Position numbers and translations under genes: made by a program
The notes under the pieces: model-generated
What the model was told of the DNA's origin: nothing
Seen by the model: the letters and a program-made list of their open reading frames with translations, nothing else
Databases searched by the model: none
Source: Prochlorococcus sp. AG-402-O16
Lineage (GTDB): Bacteria > Cyanobacteriota > Cyanobacteriia > PCC-6307 > Cyanobiaceae
Direction of reading: 5' to 3'
Length of the DNA stretch: 64,000 nt
NCBI GenBank assembly: GCA_003216415.1
Contig: QCIY01000002.1
Location: forward strand, 62,001-126,000
Shown here: positions 45,002 to 53,251 of the stretch, in pieces
Numbering within the stretch: the first letter of the stretch is position 1
Layout of the letters: each line of letters starts with the position of its first letter

Positions 45002-45802
45002 ATGAATAACCTAAATTTAACCAATGAACAATTAAGTAAATTAGATTCTTTATTTGAATTAGTTAGTCAACGTCAAATAAAAGATTTCGGTAATATCAGT
45101 GCTAGCAACAAAGCAGATGGATCATTAATAACAAGTTGTGATTTATGGAGTGACAAAACAATCGTAGAAGGTCTAGCTTCAATAGCGCCAAATGAAGGTG
45201 TCCTTAGTGAAGAAGGTGGAAAGTCCATTCCCAATACAAAAGCATATTGGGTGGTCGATCCACTTGATGGGACAACTAATTTTGCTGCTGGTATTCCATA
45301 CTGGTCCATATCAGTGGCGAGGTTTGTAGATGGTAGACCTCAATCTTCTTTTTTAATAATCCCTACATTGAAAAAACAATTTGTATCCATTAAAGGTGAG
45401 GGTGTTTGGTTAAATAATCATAAATTAAATCCTAACCAAAATAATTACGAAAGTGAGTGCATTTCTTTATGTAGTAGATCTATTAAAATTCTACAAAAAA
45501 AACCAAATTCAATATTTCCTGGGAAAATAAGACTCTTAGGTGTATCAAGTTTAAATTTAACAAGTGTAGCCATGGGACAAACTTTTGGAGCAATTGAATC
45601 AACCCCAAAAATATGGGACATTGCAGCTGCCTGGCTTTTATTAGAAGAACTAAATTGTTCTATAGAGTGGTTAGAAACAGATCCTTTGAATTTAGTTTCA
45701 GGACAAAACTTAAGCGATGTTAATTTTCCATTAATTGCTTGTAGATCAATAGAAAAAATTGAACTATTAAAGCCATGGGGTAATTTATTATTAGAAAAAT
45801 AG
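45002..45802 (+). CDS. inositol monophosphatase family protein (possible histidinol-phosphatase)
   Basis: A 266-residue Mg-dependent phosphatase from ATG 45002. An in-frame TTG at 44996 overlaps the tolC stop. The metal motifs are EEGGKS, WVVDPLDGTTNF and the C-terminal WDIAAAWLLLEE. Relatives act on inositol phosphates, fructose-1,6-bisphosphate, PAP or histidinol phosphate; the family alone does not settle the substrate. Confidence 0.85.
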   Translation: MNNLNLTNEQLSKLDSLFELVSQRQIKDFGNISASNKADGSLITSCDLWSDKTIVEGLASIAPNEGVLSEEGGKSIPNTKAYWVVDPLDGTTNFAAGIPYWSISVARFVDGRPQSSFLIIPTLKKQFVSIKGEGVWLNNHKLNPNQNNYESECISLCSRSIKILQKKPNSIFPGKIRLLGVSSLNLTSVAMGQTFGAIESTPKIWDIAAAWLLLEELNCSIEWLETDPLNLVSGQNLSDVNFPLIACRSIEKIELLKPWGNLLLEK

Positions 45803-45890
45803 TTGCATTATAAATAAATCTTTGCTTGAAAATATCTTAATTAGATACAATTAAAAAAATATATAAGATAAATATTTGAAGAAAATCAAT

Positions 45891-46805
45891 ATGCAACGCA
45901 GTTCAACTTGGATACTGAAAAGTTTGTGGGGAGCGTGTGAAAGATGGAGCAAATCTGATTGCATTGATCTAAGTGCTGCATTCGCGTACTACACCCTACA
46001 ATCATTTTTTCCTATTCTTTTAATTTCTCTTTCAATAGCATCATGGTTCCTAGGCAAACAAGAAGGATTAGATCAAGAAATTATTTCTATTGCGGCCCAA
46101 ATTTTACCCCCTTCAGTAGTTGAATTAGTAGAAACAACATTATTTAAATTAATTGATCAAGGTTTTGGAGCAGGAATTCTTGGGGCTATGTTTTTACTTT
46201 TTACAGCAGGAAATGCATATTTATCTCTTCAAAGAGGTGCAGATAGACTTTGGGAGGACGAAATCCCTTCAAAAAAAATTAATGCTGCTTGGCGAGAGCA
46301 AGCTTCGAGGTTTCTCCGAAATAGAGTTGAAGCTTTTTTGATAGTTTTCTTTATAGGTTTTTTAATGGTACTAGATCAGATTAGTGCGAATCTCAGAATG
46401 ATACCAAGTAACGTTTTGGAAAATCTTGCAGAATCAAATAATTTAATTTCTGAGTTATTACGAAAATTACCGTTATTACAAGTTGGTCAATTCGTAATAC
46501 CACTATTTGGATTTTCTCTGATGGCTCTTTTATTACAAGCACTCTTACCTAGCAGAAAAGTTCCATTAAAACCACTTTTGCCTGGATCTTTTCTTATTGG
46601 AATTGGCTTAACGACTTTGAACCTAGCGGTAAGTAAAAGTATTCTATCCCTTGGTGCACGATTTCAAGCATATGGCTTTATTGGAGGTTTTCTTGTACTT
46701 ACTCTGTGGGTCTGGCTACTAGGTGTAATTTTATATTTTGGACAATGTTGGAGTGTTGTTATTGCTAGCATGTCTTTAGTTCATAAAAAAAGACAAAAGG
46801 GATAA
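45891..46805 (+). CDS. YihY/BrkB-family inner membrane protein
   Basis: A protein of about 304 residues with six hydrophobic segments. CIDLSAAFAYYTLQSFFPILLI and AGNAYLSLQRGADRLWEDE are typical of YihY (once mislabelled ribonuclease BN). I choose ATG 45891 (MQRSSTWILKSLWG); a TTG at 45876 would add five residues. The function of the family is unknown. A short zinc-ribbon protein follows after 9 bp. Confidence 0.87.
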   Translation: MQRSSTWILKSLWGACERWSKSDCIDLSAAFAYYTLQSFFPILLISLSIASWFLGKQEGLDQEIISIAAQILPPSVVELVETTLFKLIDQGFGAGILGAMFLLFTAGNAYLSLQRGADRLWEDEIPSKKINAAWREQASRFLRNRVEAFLIVFFIGFLMVLDQISANLRMIPSNVLENLAESNNLISELLRKLPLLQVGQFVIPLFGFSLMALLLQALLPSRKVPLKPLLPGSFLIGIGLTTLNLAVSKSILSLGARFQAYGFIGGFLVLTLWVWLLGVILYFGQCWSVVIASMSLVHKKRQKG

Positions 46806-46814
46806 AAAACTACT

Positions 46815-47156
46815 ATGAATTATTTTCTTAATGCTAATAAAAATTTACTTATTTATTCATTACTAATAATGATAGTAGTTCCCCTTTTTGGAATTAACTT
46901 TTTTATAAGCTTTCTTGGAAATATCCTTCTTTTATTATTTCTAATTCCCCTTCTTTTATTACTGCTATTATTTATAGGTTTAAATTTTTACAAGTCAAAA
47001 ATTAATATTTGTAGTAATTGTGGTGCAATATCATATGGTTTAAGTGAAACCTGCAGTAATTGTGGCACAAACTTAGAGAATTTTAGTAATATCAACCAAT
47101 TAGACAAAAACCCGAGTGAAAGTACGATAGAAGTAAAAGCTGAAGAAATCAAATAA
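46815..47156 (+). CDS. small membrane protein with a zinc-ribbon tail
   Basis: A 113-residue protein with two hydrophobic stretches (residues 11-36 and 35-57) followed by a rubredoxin-like knuckle pair, CSNCGAISYGLSETCSNCG. A polar acidic tail ends EVKAEEIK. The four cysteines suggest structural zinc. Conservation outside picocyanobacteria is unclear and no function is known. It converges with the hli gene with a 3-bp gap. Confidence 0.75.
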   Translation: MNYFLNANKNLLIYSLLIMIVVPLFGINFFISFLGNILLLLFLIPLLLLLLLFIGLNFYKSKINICSNCGAISYGLSETCSNCGTNLENFSNINQLDKNPSESTIEVKAEEIK

Positions 47157-47159
47157 AAT

Positions 47160-47306
47160 CTAACCTATCCCTATCTGTCGAAGAATACTTTGTCCAGTAA
47201 TTAATTCAGTTCCCAAACCAATCAAAATGCCCATCATTGCCATACGACCATTCCAAGTTTCAGCAAAATTTACAAAGCCAAACCTTTGTTGATTTTCATC
47301 ATTCAT
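47160..47306 (-). CDS. hli: high-light-inducible protein (Hlip)
   Basis: A 48-residue single-helix chlorophyll a/b-binding-like protein. The family core is present: RFGFVNFAETWNGRMAMMG, with ExxNGRxAM giving the glutamate and asparagine that bind chlorophyll, then ILIGLGTELITGQSIL. Hlips protect photosystem assembly under high light, and Prochlorococcus carries many copies. Start ATG 47306 and stop 47160-47162. I see no clear HLR1 box upstream. Confidence 0.94.
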   Translation of the reverse strand: MNDENQQRFGFVNFAETWNGRMAMMGILIGLGTELITGQSILRQIGIG

Positions 47307-47375
47307 AGTTAACTACACTATCTAACTTTATATTTTAACCTTTCGTGGCAAAATTTATGATAAATAATCAATTAA

Positions 47376-47759
47376 TTATTTCACATGTCTAACACCATCC
47401 ACAGGTCGATACTCATCTCCAGTTAATTCTTCATATATAATTGCTGGCAAGCCTGTATCAAACATTGTTTGCAAAGCTTCCTTTAGCATAGGATTCCAGC
47501 CTCCAGTACTTACTTTCCCATGTCTTACCGTCCAATCCCAAGTACCCTGTAAATCCCGAGGTATTCTTCCCTCTCTATCTCTACGAGCGACTAAATCTAA
47601 AGATTCAACTAAACCAACAATAATTGGATTTTTACCATAAGAAGGAGTAAGGCTTAGCTCAAGTCTTACAGGATCTTCTTTAACCATTTTCAAACGAAAC
47701 CTTGGTGGCAACTTAAGAGATCTTATGACCGCTGAAACAATTTTTGTTCTTAATTCCAA
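47376..47759 (-). CDS. conserved cyanobacterial protein of unknown function
   Basis: A 127-residue, basic, soluble protein (MELRTKIVSAVIRSLKLPPR). Distinctive stretches are SLTPSYGKNPIIVGLVESLDLVARRD, DLQGTWDWTVRHGK and the C-terminal YEELTGDEYRPVDGVRHVK. It has no signal peptide, no cysteine and no motif I can name. It lies between hli and a DUF2973 gene on the same strand. Confidence 0.8.
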   Translation of the reverse strand: MELRTKIVSAVIRSLKLPPRFRLKMVKEDPVRLELSLTPSYGKNPIIVGLVESLDLVARRDREGRIPRDLQGTWDWTVRHGKVSTGGWNPMLKEALQTMFDTGLPAIIYEELTGDEYRPVDGVRHVK

Positions 47760-47786
47760 TTTTTTTTACCTTAAATTTTAAAAATA

Positions 47787-48062
47787 CTAATCAGTTGTTG
47801 AACCCCTTTCTTCTATTGTAGAGTCATTATCATTTGAAAATCTCACTGTTAGTAATTCCTCTTCTGTTATATTTCCTGATTTATCAAGAAGTTCAGGGTG
47901 TATAGTGTATTTTTTTTGTTTAAAATTTGATTTGTAAATATGTTTTTTTTCGGTGCCAGAAATACCCCAACCATTGGACATTACTTTAAAAGCTTTCCAG
48001 ACTAGATAAGTTAAAGCAGCTGAATATATAATAGGAAAAAGGATAGTCATCAAACTTATCAA
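47787..48062 (-). CDS. DUF2973 family protein
   Basis: A 91-residue protein with an N-terminal membrane segment (ILFPIIYSAALTYLVWKAF). The soluble part has IHPELLDKSGNITEEELLTVRFSND, the hallmark of the cyanobacterial DUF2973 family. Function unknown. It precedes the 47376 gene by 27 bp. Confidence 0.82.
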   Translation of the reverse strand: MISLMTILFPIIYSAALTYLVWKAFKVMSNGWGISGTEKKHIYKSNFKQKKYTIHPELLDKSGNITEEELLTVRFSNDNDSTIEERGSTTD

Positions 48063-48226
48063 TTAATTAGATATATGATTAACATCATAGCCCGAAAAAA
48101 AGAAAATTAGCTAATTTAAGGTAATAAATTCTTCTCTTGATTAAATTTAATTTTTTTAGTAGTTATATTAAAACTACATTAATAATATGAACTTAATCTT
48201 TTTAAAAAAACATAAGAAATTCAAAA

Positions 48227-49348
48227 TTGAAAAGTTACAACCACAAGCTATTATTATTAACTTCCGCAATTACAATGGCTATTATATGCCCTACAAATGT
48301 AATATCACAAACATACACTAAACCAAAAATTAATGAAGTTAATATATATTCAAAGAAATCTTTCATAACTAAAGCTGTAGAAAGAACTGGTGCTTCTGTT
48401 GTGACAATTGATACTCAAAGATATGTTAAAAAAAGAATATTTCCAAGAAATTCTCAACCGTTTCTAGACCCATATTTTGAAAGATTTTTTGGATTAGATT
48501 TACCTAACGAAAATCAGCCAAGGATAGAGCAAAACCAAGGAAGTGGATTTATATTCGCAGATGGACTTGTAATGACTAATGCTCATGTTGTAAATGGATC
48601 GGATAAGGTAACTGTTGGTCTAACCAATGGCAAAAAATTAAACGCAAAACTTATAGGGCAAGATTTTTTTACCGATATAGCTGTTCTTAAGATTGAAGGA
48701 AAAGGACCATGGCCAAAAGCGAAACTGGGTGATTCAGCAAAAATTAAAGTTGGTGATTGGGCAATAGCAGTTGGAAATCCATTCGGTCTTGAAAACACAG
48801 TTACGCTTGGTATCATTAGCAATCTAAATAGAAACGTCAATCAATTAGGAATATACGATAAAAAACTTGACCTAATACAAACAGATGCTGCTATAAATCC
48901 TGGAAATTCTGGAGGTCCACTTTTGAATAGTTATGGCGAAGTCATTGGTATTAATACCTTGATCAGATCAGGTCCAGGAGCAGGTTTAAGTTTCGCAATC
49001 CCAATAAATAAAGCTAAGGAAATTGCTTATCAACTAATAAATAATGGGAAAGTAGTACATCCTATGATTGGAATTAGCCTAATAGATGTAGGAGATTCTC
49101 AAACAAACAATAATAGCGTAAAAGTTGGTTATGTAGTACCAAATAGTCCAGCTCAAAAGAGTGGAATTATGGTAAATGACATAATCATAAAAGTTGGTAA
49201 TAAAGATATTGAAACAGCTTCAGACATTATTAGTCAAATAAGCAAAAATGGTATTAATAAACAAATAAATATATTGTTGAAGCGTAGAAATAAATTGATT
49301 AAGTTAAAAGTTAAACCAATTGATATTACTAAATTACAAAATAACTAA
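48227..49348 (+). CDS. HtrA/Deg-type serine protease with PDZ domain
   Basis: A 373-residue secreted protease. A signal peptide (LLLLTSAITMAIICPTNVIS) is followed by a trypsin-like domain with the triad in MTNAHVV (His), DIAVLKIEG (Asp) and NPGNSGGPLLN (Ser). One C-terminal PDZ domain follows (VVPNSPAQKSGIMVNDIIIKVG). Cyanobacteria have HtrA, HhoA and HhoB, and I cannot say which this is. It starts with TTG 48227. The N-terminal half of the mature protein has a proline-rich linker typical of cyanobacterial Deg proteases. Confidence 0.93.
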   Translation: MKSYNHKLLLLTSAITMAIICPTNVISQTYTKPKINEVNIYSKKSFITKAVERTGASVVTIDTQRYVKKRIFPRNSQPFLDPYFERFFGLDLPNENQPRIEQNQGSGFIFADGLVMTNAHVVNGSDKVTVGLTNGKKLNAKLIGQDFFTDIAVLKIEGKGPWPKAKLGDSAKIKVGDWAIAVGNPFGLENTVTLGIISNLNRNVNQLGIYDKKLDLIQTDAAINPGNSGGPLLNSYGEVIGINTLIRSGPGAGLSFAIPINKAKEIAYQLINNGKVVHPMIGISLIDVGDSQTNNNSVKVGYVVPNSPAQKSGIMVNDIIIKVGNKDIETASDIISQISKNGINKQINILLKRRNKLIKLKVKPIDITKLQNN

Positions 49349-49353
49349 AAGTC

Positions 49354-49497
49354 TCAACAGTCGTTCTGTTTAAGTATTTCCACACACATAGAAATACAAT
49401 TACCATCATGTATATCACAGGTTGAAATACATTCAAAATAACTTTCAATAGGATCAGCAATTTTATACTGTTTTTCTTGGAAATCGAAATTTTTCAT
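49354..49497 (-). CDS. 47-residue cysteine-rich small protein (twin Cx3C)
   Basis: The minus strand encodes 47 residues from ATG 49497 to TGA 49354. Cysteines fall at 23, 27, 34, 38 and 47, giving C-x3-C-x6-C-x3-C plus a terminal Cys. No other gene occupies the space between htrA and the ABC-F gene. The start FDFQEKQY and the spacing look protein-like, but I do not recognise a family. Conservation in related genomes would decide whether it is real. Confidence 0.6.
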   Translation of the reverse strand: MKNFDFQEKQYKIADPIESYFECISTCDIHDGNCISMCVEILKQNDC

Positions 49498-49660
49498 ATA
49501 AATTTTTAAAACTTATTTTGTATTTTTAAGATTAAACAAGGACCGTAAAATTTGTAAAGTGAAATAAGTGATCTTGCCTAGCCAAATGTAAACATTGTTA
49601 AAATAAACCAAACTTTCAGCAACGATAATTATTTATTAATTACTAAATTTTTTGTGCTTT

Positions 49661-51271
49661 TTATTTTTTTTCTAAAAAGTATTCGTAATTGCCATCATAT
49701 GAAAATAACTTTGAATCCTTAATTTCAACAATTCGATTTGCAACCTTTGAAATAAAATATCGATCATGAGAAATGATTAATAACGAACCTTTATAATTAT
49801 TAATTGCTAATTCTAGATTTTCTTTAGATTGCAGATCCAAATGATTAGTTGGCTCGTCCAATAGCAGAAAATTACTCGGATTCATAATAATAAGAGCCAA
49901 TGCTAATCTTGCCTTTTCTCCACCACTGAGTTGTTTAATATATTTAAAAACAGTTTCATCGTAAAAACCAAAACCTCCTAAAAACGTTCTTACTTTTTTT
50001 TGTGGCCATTCAGGAGATTTATTACATATTAAATCAATAACCCTTTCCTCTTGTGAAAGTGCTTCAGCCTGGTTCTGTTCATAATAACTAGTTTTTATAT
50101 TATGTTTACCAAGATTAATTTCTCCAATTTCAGGAGATATTTTTTTCATAATAATTTGAAGCAATGTAGATTTACCACAACCATTAGGTCCTAATATTGC
50201 TATTTTCTCACCCGATGAAATCTTTAGATTAACATCTAAAAAAAGAATCTTATCATCATAACTATGCGATAAATTTCTGATATTTAGAACTGATTTTCCA
50301 GAGCGTGGACATTCTGGAAAATCAAAAGAAGGACTTTTTGATTTTGTTATGGGAGCTTCAATTTTAGAAATTTTTTTTAATTGTTTTTCTCTACTCTTTG
50401 CCTGAGAACTTCTAGTTGCACTAGCTCTAAATCTATCTATATACTTCTTCTGAATCTCAATTTCTTTTTGTTGTAATTGATATGCCTTATTTTGTGATTC
50501 TTCATTTAAAGATTTCTGCTCAATAAAAAAAGTATAATTTCCATTATATATTTCGGATATTCCTCTATCTATAAAAATTATTTTTTTACATAATTTGTCT
50601 AAAAAATATCTATCGTGGCTAATAATTATTATTGCAATCTTAAGAGACGATAGATATTCCTCCAGCCAAAAAATAGTATCTAAATCTAAATGATTGGTTG
50701 GTTCATCAAGTAAAAGTAAATCAGGTTTTTGTAGAATTATTTTTCCAAGTGCAATTTTCATCTGCCAGCCACCTGAAAAATTTCCAACTAATTTATCGGC
50801 ATCTTCTGTAGAAAAACCTAATTTTGGTAATATTTTTTCTACATCAGATTGCATTTTATACCCGCCTAAAGCTTCAAATTTTAATTGATATTTTGCTAGT
50901 TGATTTACTAATTTTTCAAGTTCATCAGAATGTTTTTTAGTATCCAATGATTTCATTTTATTCTCAATCTCTAAAAGTTTGATGGCAATAATTTGAATAT
51001 CTTTGAAAGAACTTTCTAATTCCTCTCTAACTGAATGATTTAAGTTGCAATCAAACTCTTGTTTTAAATAGGCAATTTTAGGATTACCTTCTTTGATGAT
51101 TACTCCACTTGTTTGTTCTTCCTCTCCAATTAAAATCTTAAATTGGGTTGACTTACCTGCACCATTTGAACCAACTAAGCCAACTTTTTCTCCCTTCCTA
51201 ATTTCCCAATTAATATTTTTTAAAACAACGTCAGTAGCATAAATTTTGCTTACTCCTTCGAATCTAATCAC
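49661..51271 (-). CDS. ABC-F family ATPase (Uup/EttA/YbiT-like)
   Basis: A 536-residue protein with two ABC domains and no membrane part. Walker A motifs are GSNGAGKST and GPNGCGKST. Signatures are FSGGWQMKIALG and LSGGEKARLAL, and both Walker B motifs are LLLDEPTNHLDL. The linker between the domains contains RFRASATRSSQAKSREKQ. ABC-F proteins bind the ribosomal E site and rescue or gate translation. The subgroup cannot be set by eye. Confidence 0.92.
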   Translation of the reverse strand: MIRFEGVSKIYATDVVLKNINWEIRKGEKVGLVGSNGAGKSTQFKILIGEEEQTSGVIIKEGNPKIAYLKQEFDCNLNHSVREELESSFKDIQIIAIKLLEIENKMKSLDTKKHSDELEKLVNQLAKYQLKFEALGGYKMQSDVEKILPKLGFSTEDADKLVGNFSGGWQMKIALGKIILQKPDLLLLDEPTNHLDLDTIFWLEEYLSSLKIAIIIISHDRYFLDKLCKKIIFIDRGISEIYNGNYTFFIEQKSLNEESQNKAYQLQQKEIEIQKKYIDRFRASATRSSQAKSREKQLKKISKIEAPITKSKSPSFDFPECPRSGKSVLNIRNLSHSYDDKILFLDVNLKISSGEKIAILGPNGCGKSTLLQIIMKKISPEIGEINLGKHNIKTSYYEQNQAEALSQEERVIDLICNKSPEWPQKKVRTFLGGFGFYDETVFKYIKQLSGGEKARLALALIIMNPSNFLLLDEPTNHLDLQSKENLELAINNYKGSLLIISHDRYFISKVANRIVEIKDSKLFSYDGNYEYFLEKK

Positions 51272-51342
51272 TGTTAAAAAATAGAATTTACAAAATTTGA
51301 GGCTTATTTACTAAAAAATATTTTGTGGAATAAAATTGAATT

Positions 51343-51519
51343 ATGAAAAGAATAGAACAAATTGTAGTAATTTTCATAGCTGCAGCTCTTGCAATTCCAA
51401 GTTATTGGTTTTTTTGGACTTTAGCTGGTGGAGGTGGCTATAACAAAAGAATAAAACCGATCACTAACCAAAACAATGATTATTCGAAACCTTTACCTAA
51501 AGACCTCCTCGAGCCTTAA
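51343..51519 (+). CDS. 58-residue small membrane protein
   Basis: From ATG 51343: MKRIEQIVVIFIAAALAIPS, one membrane helix, then YWFFWTLAGGGGYNKR and a polar C-terminus ending KPLPKDLLEP. It fills the gap between two minus-strand genes and overlaps the end of the 51497 gene by 23 bp on the opposite strand. The sequence has the look of a conserved small thylakoid or inner-membrane protein, but I know no family. Confidence 0.65.
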   Translation: MKRIEQIVVIFIAAALAIPSYWFFWTLAGGGGYNKRIKPITNQNNDYSKPLPKDLLEP

Positions 51520-51727
51520 CTAACCACATTTTAGTTGCATCATCGTCAATAGTACTCAAATATTCAATAACCTCTTCTTTAGTTACAGAAATATTTAAAT
51601 CATTGCCAATATCACATATTTTATCCAAGGCCTTTTTTGGATTAGTCAAAGCTGTCATAAACAAACTTTGTTTTTTTATGGAGTCGTTTGCTATTAACTT
51701 ATAAAGCTTTTCAGCATTACTAGACAT
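51497..51727 (-). CDS. 76-residue protein with Nif11-like features
   Basis: A small helical protein (MSSNAEKLYKLIANDSIKKQ). The middle has NPKKALDKICDIGNDLNISVTKEEVIEYL and the end is KMWLVKARGGL. This order (helical N-terminus, acidic region before a Gly-Gly near the C-terminus) recalls Nif11 leader-type proteins common in marine picocyanobacteria. Only one residue follows the GG, so no core peptide is visible. The similarity is weak and by eye. Confidence 0.6.
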   Translation of the reverse strand: MSSNAEKLYKLIANDSIKKQSLFMTALTNPKKALDKICDIGNDLNISVTKEEVIEYLSTIDDDATKMWLVKARGGL

Positions 51728-51762
51728 GTTGTTTAAAATCTATTTAATAATAGGTTATTACT

Positions 51763-52101
51763 TCAAGCTACATTTTGTTCATTATATTTATTAATAGATA
51801 AATCATTATCTGTATCTTTTATTTCTTTTGCTGATGCATCTGCCATACTTCTTGCGTCCAAACATAAAACCTTTCTTAGTTTCGCAAAGTTAGCTGCATG
51901 AGATTTTCTACCATCTTTTTGTGCATAATATTCAGATTGTTGAAGAATATGGTGAAGATGAGTTAACAAATATGGACTAATTACTGCTGATACCAAAACA
52001 TCACTATTTTCTTTATCTTGAGATTCAGAATTAACTAGTCTTTTTTTCTTTTTATCAATTATCGACCTTTTAGGTGAATCAAGTTTTCTTGAATTTTTCA
52101 T
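51763..52101 (-). CDS. conserved hypothetical protein
   Basis: A 112-residue basic protein from ATG 52101 (MKNSRKLDSPKRSIIDKKKKR). The C-terminal half has LLTHLHHILQQSEYYAQKDGRKSHAANFAKLRKVLCLDARSMADASA, helical with paired histidines. An in-frame extension to 52161 contains a TTG/ATG-rich hydrophobic stretch that I consider unlikely. No domain recognised. Confidence 0.72.
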   Translation of the reverse strand: MKNSRKLDSPKRSIIDKKKKRLVNSESQDKENSDVLVSAVISPYLLTHLHHILQQSEYYAQKDGRKSHAANFAKLRKVLCLDARSMADASAKEIKDTDNDLSINKYNEQNVA

Positions 52102-52219
52102 GGTGCAATAAAAACAATTAATTGATACGGGCATATATTTCCTTACTAATAATATACACAAAGATAGTATCCTTGACTAACTGTGTATACTAATAAGTAA
52201 CAGTTATTCACTTTGACTC

Positions 52220-52522
52220 ATGGCTACCCGTCAAAATTCAACAAATGGGAAGCCTAAATCTCCCAGAATTCAAGTAGTTCTTCCGGAATTAATTTGTAAG
52301 CAGCTGTCTATTTTAGCCACGAAAGAATCTAGGACAGTTAGTAATATGGCTAAAGTATTAATTCAAGAAGGTTTAAAAGAATACTTTGAGAAAGAGGGCA
52401 AAGGAATCGTCCCAGATAATAATTTAAATACAGATAAATTTAGAGACGAACTTGAAAAACAAAGTGTCAGAAGATTAAAAAGAACTCCTCAAAGGATTAG
52501 ATACTATAAAAAATCTGATTAA
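52220..52522 (+). CDS. ribbon-helix-helix (CopG/Arc-like) putative DNA-binding protein
   Basis: A 100-residue basic protein. PRIQVVLPELICKQLSILATKESRTVSNMAKVLIQEGLKEYF has the beta strand plus two helices of CopG/Arc-type regulators (about residues 15-56). The tail is basic (SVRRLKRTPQRIRYYKK). No adjacent toxin gene is visible, so it is more likely a chromosomal regulator than an antitoxin. It diverges from the 51763 gene and converges with ktrA. Confidence 0.78.
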   Translation: MATRQNSTNGKPKSPRIQVVLPELICKQLSILATKESRTVSNMAKVLIQEGLKEYFEKEGKGIVPDNNLNTDKFRDELEKQSVRRLKRTPQRIRYYKKSD

Positions 52523-52528
52523 AAATGA

Positions 52529-53233
52529 TCAATCTTGAGGTAATTTCTGTAAATCTACAGTTTTGCCCATGACTACCAAAATATTTCCTCTTTCCAAAAT
52601 ATATTTTGCAGGAGGATTAACTGTTAACTCTTCCGCGGGTCCTGCTGCAAGAACATTTACTAAATAATTTTTTCTCAAATTTAAATCTCTCAAGGATCTT
52701 CCGATAAATTCCTCTGGAACAGTTATTTCATCTATACCAGTTTGGTTATCTAGTTCTAATCTCTCAATTAGGTTTGGTCTAACCAATTCTAAACCTAATC
52801 TTTCTCCTTGCATTCTAGAAGGGAAGACAACTTTATCTGCACCTACCCTTTTTAACATTTTTTCGTGCAAATCACTCGTAGCTCTTGCTATTACTCTTTT
52901 CACTTTGCTACCTTCACTATCCTTAGCAATAAGTGTTGTAGTTATACTTGCTTCAATAGGTTCACTTATACCTACTACAACAGTATTCATTTCAAGTATC
53001 CCAGATTCCCTCATAGACTCTTCATCAGTACAATCTACAACTCTAGCTTCTATTGAAGGCTCCAATTGTCTCAAATCATCAATAGCTTTTTCCGAATAGT
53101 CTGCAGCCAAAACATCTGCACCATTACTTATTAGTTCTCTACAAACTGCGGTTCCAAATCTTCCAACGCCTACAACTGCAAAAGTGAGGGTTTCCTTTTC
53201 TTTATTTTGAGACCACTGCCACCAATCAGCCAT
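52529..53233 (-). CDS. ktrA: potassium uptake regulatory subunit KtrA/TrkA family
   Basis: A 234-residue protein. The RCK-N Rossmann domain shows TFAVVGVGRFGTAVCREL. A C-terminal RCK-C domain follows (ITVPEEFIGRSLRDLNLRKNYLVNVLAAG). It binds nucleotides and gates the KtrB channel at the cytoplasmic face. It is the last gene of a cluster with ktrB (18 bp upstream) and an SLC13-type transporter. Confidence 0.93.
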   Translation of the reverse strand: MADWWQWSQNKEKETLTFAVVGVGRFGTAVCRELISNGADVLAADYSEKAIDDLRQLEPSIEARVVDCTDEESMRESGILEMNTVVVGISEPIEASITTTLIAKDSEGSKVKRVIARATSDLHEKMLKRVGADKVVFPSRMQGERLGLELVRPNLIERLELDNQTGIDEITVPEEFIGRSLRDLNLRKNYLVNVLAAGPAEELTVNPPAKYILERGNILVVMGKTVDLQKLPQD

Positions 53234-53251
53234 AATAAAATTAAGTGAATC

